From the NCBI RefSeq assembly GCF_037176765.1, contig NC_090021.1, forward strand, positions 31,922,229-31,986,228: a stretch of DNA of 64,000 nt, read 5' to 3'. Positions 58,811 through 64,000 of the stretch are shown here, piece after piece. The position numbers and the translations under genes are program-made. The stretch comes from Anolis sagrei (Eukaryota; Chordata; Lepidosauria; Squamata; Anolidae). Within the stretch, counting starts at the first letter, position 1, and every line of letters begins with the position of its first letter. The notes beneath the pieces were generated by a model. It was not told the DNA's origin. It worked only from the letters and a program-made list of their open reading frames with translations, and made no database searches.

Positions 58811-58858
<48 letters not shown>

Positions 58859-61800
58859 GAAACACTACAAGATGAATTCACAGCAGACCAGATCACTCTG
58901 CTGGCTGTTGCATTGGATCACACATTGGACACTTCCCAAGTGTCTAGGATTGTATGATGCATTGGCGAATAATGCGTGCAGGTCCCAGTAAGGTGGCCTT
59001 TTGCAGCTGGCAGATGGTAATCTTGTCAGTGCCGATTGTGTTTAAGTGCAGGCCAAGGTCTTTAGGCACTGCACCCAGTGTGCCGATCACCACTGGGACC
59101 ACCTTTACTGTCTGCTGCTGCTGCTTCTCCTCCTCTTCCTCTTCCTCCCCCCCTCCTCCTCCTCCTCCTCATTATTATTATTATTATGGGACTTTCCTTC
59201 CCAAAATCCCTTCCCAAAGTTGAGAATTAACATTTCTAAGATCTGAAAACATGGTGCTGATTTTTTTCCCCTTATCCTTGTGTGTATTGTGAAACCGAAT
59301 TTTATACTTTGTATTCAGGTTTTCAAAGACAATTGCTGCAAAAGGGAAGTTCTCAATTTGCAAGTATACTGCAGGAATTCACCAGCTTGCAATGCAAAAA
59401 CGACTCTGGGGCGATACCAGGTTTGCATTCCTGTATTCTTATGTTGTTGTTGTATGTCTTTTCACAATCAAAGTAACAAAAGTGTTCTTTCTAACACAAG
59501 CATGGGCAAACTTCGGCCCTCCATGTGTTTGGGAGTTGACATCCAAAATACCTGCAGTGGCCAAGTTTGTCCATGCCTGTTCTGACATCATACTTCTACC
59601 ATTATGCATGCAGTTTGATCTCGCAAAGGATCAAACTGCATGCAAATAAAGAAATACATATTCTTAAAGAAGCTTTTAAGTCCTATTTGTTTGGAGTAAG
59701 AGTTGTGTCTGTGGAGACAGTAAGTGTTGCACCAAATCAGTGCATCCACTCATAATGGAGAAGAGAGATCAACATAATATGGAGGATAAACAAGTTGCTA
59801 ACTGTAGCCTTTCAGTTCCCATCAACCTTATTTAGCTAGCACTTTTTGTGGTCACACAGTTGTCCACTCATGCTGTAGACCAGGAATGGGCAAATTTTAG
59901 CCTTCCAGGTGTTTTGGACTTCAACTTCCATAATTCGGCTGTTAGGAATTATGAGAATTGAAGGCCAAAACACCTGGAGGGCTGAAGTTTGCCCATGACT
60001 GCTATAGACCATGGTTCTTAGAGAAGCATCTAACTTCCTATGACACTTGCACCAAATATTCTCAAATGCATCAAGTCCTTTAGGTGCTTCAGTCCATATT
60101 GCGGTGATAGTTACAACACGGGTGGTACATGTAATGCATTACTCCATTTACAGGATCATCTACAGCAGTGTTTATTTGAAAGCATACAATGCATTAATGA
60201 AGGATGTTGTGAAAAAGTTCTTCAGAAGGATCTGAAAGAACACCTAAGATTGCACTGTAACTTTCGAAAGGAACTCTGCCGGTACTGTCATCAGCCTGTG
60301 ATTTCAATTAATTTAAAGGTAAGATTGTAATAAAAAATATCTTAACTACGTGTAACTTCTTTTGTTTCCTAATCATAAAATATTATGTGAATCAAACTGA
60401 GATTGTGTCTCCATCACAGTTGTGATAATCAAACAGGGTGATGCTATTGGAAATACTAGGTTCATAGCCATGATTTAGGGAGCCCTCGGTGGGTTATACC
60501 ACTGAGCTGCTGAACTTGCTGATTGAAAGGTCAGCGGTTCGAATCCAGGGAGCGGGGTGAGCTCCTTCTGTTAGCCCCAGCTTCTGCCAGCGTAGCAGTT
60601 TAGAAACATATAAATGTGAGTAGATCAATAGGTACTGCTGTGGCGGGAAGGTTACGGCACTCCATGCAGTCATGCTGGCCACATGACCTATGTGCTGTCT
60701 ACTGACATCGCTGGCTCTTCGGCTTAGAAATGGAGATGAGCACCACCCCACAGAGTCGGACACGACTAGACTTAATGTCAAGGGGAAACCTTTACCTTCA
60801 CTTTTAGCCATGATTTTAGGATATAATTAAAAACCAGCCTTATAAAAAGCTAGGCAAAAGCTAGTGTTTGCTGGATTGGGCACTTGGTGAGACCCAGAAG
60901 TTAATAAATGGTTATCAAATTAGAGATCCCTCATTTGAACTTCAGAGACTCTAAAAATGCTGTGTACAGAATTATATGTTGTCTGCAATGTTATTTCTCC
61001 TTCACTGCCACCCAGTCCCATCCAATCCAAGCTCGGAAAAGATATAGCTTGGGAGGGAAACATTCCTACGTTGCACTGGATATCCAAGAAGGTTTGGAAA
61101 CAGCAAATAAGAAATAGAGATTTTGCAGCTTCTGTGTATCAATCCAAAAAAAATCTAGAAATGATTGCCAATTGAAGGTACCTTTTCAGCTCATTCATAG
61201 GCCAGTCTGGTTTTTGTCTTTTCATATTTCCAAGTGTAGATTACTTCTGTATTTTAAAGCACAAGACAGAGGGGTTAGATGTAAGTGGGTAAATGGCAAA
61301 AGACTGTAACATGCCACCAATTAGAAATGCTTGGATCGTAGAAGGGAGTTTGAAACCAAACATTGCTGTAAGTCAACTTCCAGTTTGGGGGGGGGGGGGG
61401 GGATAATCATGTTAATTTATATCATGGGGGTATGTCAGGTGAGAGATGAAACACAGCTCAGAGATTCTCAAGAGCAGAAATGTTACCTGAAAAGTAAAAC
61501 ATGTTTTGCCCATGTCTAGGAGGTCCAAGAACTACAAAAGTGTCCTTGATGGTCCTTGAACCACACTTTATCAACCCTAGTGTGAATCATATAAACTATT
61601 AGGAATTTCAGTTCTCTGAATGGTTATCCTTAGTAAAGGTAAAGGTTTCCCTTTGACATTAAGTCTAGTCATGTCCAACTTTGGGGGGTGGTGCTCATCT
61701 CCATTTCTCAGCTGAAGAGCCAGCATTGTCTGTAGACGTCTCCAAGGTCATGTGGCTGGCATGATTGCATGGAGTGCCATTACCGAAGCTGTACCTATTG

Positions 61801-62206
61801 ATCTATTCACATTTGGCATGATTTTGAACTGTTAGGTTGGCAGAAGCTGGGGCTAACAGCAGAAGCTCACCCCTCTCCTCAGGTTTGAACTGCTGACCTT
61901 TCAGTCAGTAGGTTCAGCAGCTCAGCAGTTTAACCCGCTGCTCCACCGAGAGCTCTTATCCTTACGTAGCCAAAATAGCATTGTCCACAAACAATAAACA
62001 GGTAGTAGGAGAAACCCAATAATGAGAAATTACAGGTGGAATGAGACCAAAATTACTTACTGAGGATAAGCAAGCTAATTGACATGAGATGCCTACTGTT
62101 TAGAGTTGTGTGGGAACAAAAATCAAAGGGAGTTACAATGCAATATCTTGAAAGAAGGTATGTGTTATTGGCTGAGACAATGAACAAAGACACTCCACAC
62201 TGTAAC

Positions 62207-62237
<31 letters not shown>

Positions 62238-63817
62238 CAACAACAACTACTACTACTACTACTACTACTACTACAGTATTTGTACCCTGCCACCATCTCC
62301 TCAGGGTGGCTAACAAAGCATTCAAGATGCCACTCATAAAATAGAATTACATTCTGTTGAAGGTCCTCATTGTTATATTAAAATGGTCCAATCCACCTAT
62401 GAATTTATGCTTTCTCGCCACTGTGCACTCCTGCTTGTTTCAGAAGACTCTTGTTAATATGAGCTTTCTCCTTTTGCTTTTAAATGAGCATTGTTAAAGA
62501 CTGCTACATCTTTTTGTTACCCTTGAATAATTGATTCAGCAATTTATTTTCAGACCCACGAGAGAACAGATTGTCCTGAGTATCCATTGATTTGTCCCCA
62601 TGGTTGCACACAAACAATTCTGATGAAAGAGGTACAAGATTATTTTTCACTCATTATAACCAGATGAATTATCAATTGTTGTGGGGAAAAGCTGTGTTAG
62701 TAATTATGTGAAGTTACCATCTATTTGAGCTCTAAGTGGAATCAGTCAATCCAGTGAAACAAACTTTGGATTATGATTGAATAGGCTGAGGTTCCTTTAT
62801 CTTTTTGGATTGGTTAGCACTTTGGAAAATTTGGAGTGGGATAATGAGTATTGTCATAAACTGGGTGCCATGATGGAACTTGAGTCTATTCAGTTGCAAA
62901 TGAGTCCCATGATGGACACAACCTACAATTCAAATGGGGAGACTAAGCAATGATCTAGAATCAGAGTACAAGGCAGAAGTGACTTAGGAGCACCAGGAGA
63001 CAGAACCACACTGTTGAAGTTTTCTGTTCCCCACAACTCTCTTTTCCACTCACCATACTGGCGTACTCTTAGTCACCCTCTATCCTTCATATCCCCAAAC
63101 ACTAGACTTAGGAATCAAACAGAGAGTAGCTATCAAACACACCTTTTAATCCCCCCCCCCTTTTTTGGGGGGGTCTGCATTTTAAGGATCTGGAGCAACT
63201 TCTAGCTGTTAGTCCAGCCAGCACATTGCAAAGTAAAATGACTGGTCTATAACTGATCACTAAACTAATCACTAACTGATCCATAAGAACCCTTTAGGCA
63301 AGGTATGGGCAAACTTGGGCCCTCCAGGTGTTTTGGACTTCAACTCCCACAATTCCTTTTGGCTTTTAGGAATGCCTACTTTAAGCACACACAGATACCA
63401 AAATCAGTTTAAATTAAAGTAAAATTGTGCCTGGCTTTGTAACAAGGGTTGTACTTTGTTGTTGCCAAAGATACTTCAAAATTATTTCAATTGGGAGGTG
63501 CTGGAGAATTCGGCAAGCACCAAACAAAGTGTCCATAGGTATATGGAAAGTAAGAATTCATGGGGAGCAGACTTACTTAAGGGTTATATATATATATTAC
63601 TTAAGGGTTATATATATATATATATATCCCCTTCTCAGTTTAGAATCTGCTGAGTACTTTGTAATGTTTCATGTTGTAGGATAATTAAGATCATTATTCT
63701 TCCTCCAAGTTTAATTGATGCATTACTTGTCAATATTCTCAGGTAGAAGAACATATTCTGGTGTGTCCTGAAGTGGAAATTGACTGTCCGTATAAACAAT
63801 ATGGATGTCCTACAAAG
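53780..63817 (+). CDS. TRAF5: TNF receptor associated factor 5, N-terminal half (continues off the right edge)
   Basis: Cytoplasmic adaptor and RING-type E3-like protein that couples CD40, LTBR, CD27 and related TNF-family receptors to NF-kB and JNK signalling. Exons seen: 53780-54007 (ATG at 53790), 58365-58422, 59319-59420, 60154-60318, 62554-62631, 63743-63817, together 232 codons in one frame with GT-AG junctions. RING ligands are C45, C48, C60, H62, C65, C68, C81 and D84; the CxxD end is also found in mammalian TRAF5. TRAF-type zinc fingers follow from about residue 100. SLDFEP, HNPHQTGCGHRFCQ and KDNCCKREVLNLQVYC identify TRAF5 rather than TRAF3. Human TRAF5 has 557 residues, so the coiled coil and MATH/TRAF-C domain lie outside the window. 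Confidence 0.95.
54175..54552 (+). mobile_element. L2-type LINE fragment
   Basis: VVHALVTSRLDYFKPLYVGL, QLVQRLAARLLTGAPYRERT, LLWLPVCFRAKYKVLVVTYK. Lies in TRAF5 intron 2. Confidence 0.85.
54850..54948 (+). mobile_element. LINE (L2-like) 3' tail
   Basis: AAACCACTTTGAGTCCCCTC, GGGCGGTCTATAAATAAAGT. May belong to the fragment at 54175-54552 after an internal deletion. Confidence 0.75.
54951..55185 (-). mobile_element. Penelope-like repeat
   Basis: Minus copy carrying a hammerhead-like core at 55003-55045; abuts the Helitron end at 55186. Confidence 0.65.
55003..55045 (-). ncRNA. minimal hammerhead-ribozyme-like motif
   Basis: On the minus strand: CCT, CTGAGGA, helix II GCTTGC/GCAGGC, GAAAC, then ATC in place of GTC, AGGAG. 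The AUC triplet still fits the NUH rule but loses the helix III pair. Confidence 0.45.
55186..55373 (+). mobile_element. Helitron 3' end
   Basis: Ends GGGATAGCTAG|T after a short GCCA...TGGC hairpin (55344-55360), the CTRR/T end expected of Helitrons. Includes a CACATATACA-type simple repeat. Confidence 0.75.
55376..56450. other. TRAF5 intron 2, nothing identified
   Basis: Repeat-poor; no gene recognised. Confidence 0.4.
56455..56940 (-). mobile_element. LINE 3' end, uninterrupted
   Basis: Minus strand encodes RKVLNRLCSGTTRCRPNLKK then CECGEEQTTDHLLQC. Empty-site paralogue of 4612-5340. Confidence 0.78.
57001..57218. repeat. two-copy tandem repeat, about 109 bp each
   Basis: 57001-57110 and 57111-57218 share GCATAGCTCAAGCCTGAACA and CAGGCTCAGCCTGCTCCTGG with few differences. 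Confidence 0.9.
57481..57790 (+). mobile_element. DNA-transposon-like interspersed repeat
   Basis: ACAGGCAGTCACCCAGTTAC ...; related to 23331-23640. Confidence 0.5.
57795..58070 (-). mobile_element. tRNA-derived SINE, head truncated
   Basis: AAAGTAAAGGTTTCCCCTGA tail at left; ends before the tRNA-like A box. Confidence 0.82.
58365..58422 (+). CDS. TRAF5: TRAF5 exon 3: end of RING
   Basis: Encodes RELNVIPTCPIDKEIIKSHE, carrying the last RING ligands C81 and D84. Acceptor TTTAAG, donor GTAAGT. Confidence 0.95.
58765..58860. repeat. ATT microsatellite after a LINE-like tail
   Basis: AATAAATAAAAATATTTATT then about 13 TTA units. Confidence 0.85.
58860..59110 (-). mobile_element. LINE ORF2 C-terminal fragment
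   Basis: Reverse-complement relative of 50245-50530 (GCCGATCACCACTGGGACC). Confidence 0.65.
59110..59190. repeat. TCC/TGC/ATT simple-repeat tract
   Basis: CTGCTG, then CTCCTCC and ATTATT units; Ser/Pro/Leu ORFs here are artefacts. Confidence 0.85.
59319..59420 (+). CDS. TRAF5: TRAF5 exon 4: first TRAF zinc-finger segment
   Basis: 34 codons, VFKDNCCKREVLNLQVYCRN through TTLGRYQ. Acceptor ATTCAG; donor GTTTGC is non-optimal. Confidence 0.93.
59497..59579. mobile_element. hAT MITE, internally deleted
   Basis: 83 bp, CAAGCATGGGCAAACTTCGG ... GTCCATGCCTG. Duplication TTCTAACA / TTCTGACA (59489-59496, 59580-59587). Confidence 0.88.
59605..59644. repeat. perfect 16-bp inverted repeat, 8-nt loop
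   Basis: TGCATGCAGTTTGATC, loop TCGCAAAG, then the exact reverse complement. Confidence 0.92.
59881..60001. mobile_element. hAT MITE
   Basis: 121-bp palindromic element, CAGGAATGGGCAAATTTTAG ... TTTGCCCATGACTG. Duplication CTGTAGAC / CTATAGAC (59873-59880, 60002-60009). Confidence 0.92.
60154..60318 (+). CDS. TRAF5: TRAF5 exon 5: TRAF zinc fingers
   Basis: 55 codons, DHLQQCLFESIQCINEGCCE through CRYCHQPVISINLK, with regular Cys/His spacing. Acceptor TTACAG, donor GTAAGA. Confidence 0.95.
60479..60807 (+). mobile_element. tRNA-derived SINE, full length
   Basis: tRNA-like head with B box GGTTCGAATCC (60536-60546), body, GAAACCTTTACCTTCACTTT tail. Flanked by a duplication of about 14 bp (TAGCCATGATTTA). 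Confidence 0.92.
61633..61955 (-). mobile_element. tRNA-derived SINE
   Basis: AGTAAAGGTAAAGGTTTCCC at left, CCGCTGCTCCACCGAGAGCT at right; flanked by TTATCCTTA on both sides. Confidence 0.9.
62206..62345 (-). mobile_element. LINE 3' tail with AAT/AAC/ACT microsatellite
   Basis: Compound microsatellite then GTATTTGTACCCTGCCACCA, TCTCCTCAGGGTGGC: reverse complement of an L2-like tail. Confidence 0.8.
62554..62631 (+). CDS. TRAF5: TRAF5 exon 6: TRAF zinc finger
   Basis: 26 codons, THERTDCPEYPLICPHGCTQ then TILMKE. Acceptor TTTCAG, donor GTACAA. Confidence 0.95.
62632..63297. other. TRAF5 intron 6, nothing identified
   Basis: Only a short C/T/G homopolymer cluster at 63151-63172. Confidence 0.4.
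63298..63372 (+). mobile_element. hAT MITE fragment
   Basis: CAAGGTATGGGCAAACTTGG ... CAACTCCCACAATTCC, left half of the MITE family. Confidence 0.75.
63570..63628. repeat. duplicated TA microsatellite
   Basis: CTTAAGGGTTATATATATAT occurs twice in tandem. Confidence 0.9.
63743..63817 (+). CDS. TRAF5: TRAF5 exon 7: TRAF zinc finger
   Basis: 25 codons, VEEHILVCPEVEIDCPYKQY then GCPTK. Acceptor TCTCAG, donor GTATTG. This is the last recognisable exon in the window. Confidence 0.92.
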
Positions 63818-63956
63818 GTATTGTATCACACAGCAAAGACACTAATAGAAACCAGCACATCAAAATGTCTTTTATGTTCTGCTTTGTCTGGTGTAACAAT
63901 AAATATAACATTATTTGTTTGTTTCATTTCCAATACATCACACTTGCTATGCGAAC

Positions 63957-63988
63957 ATTGATTTTCCATGTAAGGAGTATGGCTATCC
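63957..63988 (+). pseudogene. possible relic duplicate of TRAF5 exon 7
   Basis: About 23 of 32 bases match 63779-63810 and read IDFPCKEYGYPC against IDCPYKQYGCP. No AG acceptor lies in the 80 bases upstream, so it is not a usable exon as seen; chance similarity is possible. Confidence 0.3.
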
Positions 63989-64000
63989 ATGCTCCTTATG

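Noticed and set aside
60536-60546. tRNA gene
   Set aside because: The B box belongs to a SINE head; no complete cloverleaf is present.
6675-63817. RCOR1-TRAF3 as the gene pair
   Set aside because: That paralogous pair has the same order, but the long Pro-rich tail and linker match RCOR3, and the RING and zinc-finger residues match TRAF5.

Overview
This window looks like squamate reptile nuclear DNA, most likely an Anolis-type iguanian lizard. The evidence is the repeat set: CR1 and L2 LINE tails, tRNA-derived SINEs, dense short hAT elements with 8-bp target duplications, Helitron ends and Penelope-like repeats. The organism is inferred from these families and from synteny; no species-level marker was available.

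Two vertebrate genes lie head-to-tail on the + strand. RCOR3 (REST corepressor 3) is complete: a CpG-island promoter and first exon near 6.4-6.9 kb, twelve coding exons from 6675 to 26982 (563 codons), and a 3' UTR of about 2.3 kb ending near 29.3 kb. TRAF5 (TNF receptor associated factor 5) follows: a CpG-rich promoter and noncoding first exon ending at 36493, a 17-kb first intron, then six coding exons (53780-63817) encoding the RING finger and TRAF zinc fingers. Its coiled coil and MATH/TRAF-C domain lie beyond the right edge. RCOR3-TRAF5 is the gene order of human 1q32, which separates this locus from the paralogous RCOR1-TRAF3 pair. RCOR3 works in nuclear chromatin repression and TRAF5 in cytoplasmic receptor signalling, so linkage need not mean a shared function.

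Layout: 1-6.3 kb is intergenic and repeat-built (CR1, L2, SINEs, a nested LINE/SINE). 6.3-29.3 kb is RCOR3, with a minisatellite of about 27 units in intron 1, a CR1 copy in intron 4 and a hAT MITE with a perfect target duplication in intron 10. 29.3-36.2 kb is the intergenic spacer, with a CR1-in-hAT nest, a perfect 33-bp hairpin and a young L2. 36.2-64.0 kb is TRAF5.

The most unusual structures are: (1) several Penelope-like repeat copies carrying minimal hammerhead-ribozyme-like cores, including a head-to-head palindrome; (2) a tandem array just downstream of the TRAF5 first exon, with a related monomer upstream, whose monomers repeat an ACTACANNTCCCA-type motif; (3) two long perfect hairpins (33-bp and 45-bp arms) that look like recent template-switch events; (4) the RCOR3 intron 1 minisatellite. 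I do not see an operon-like or defence-like system; the novelty here is in repeats and structural DNA.
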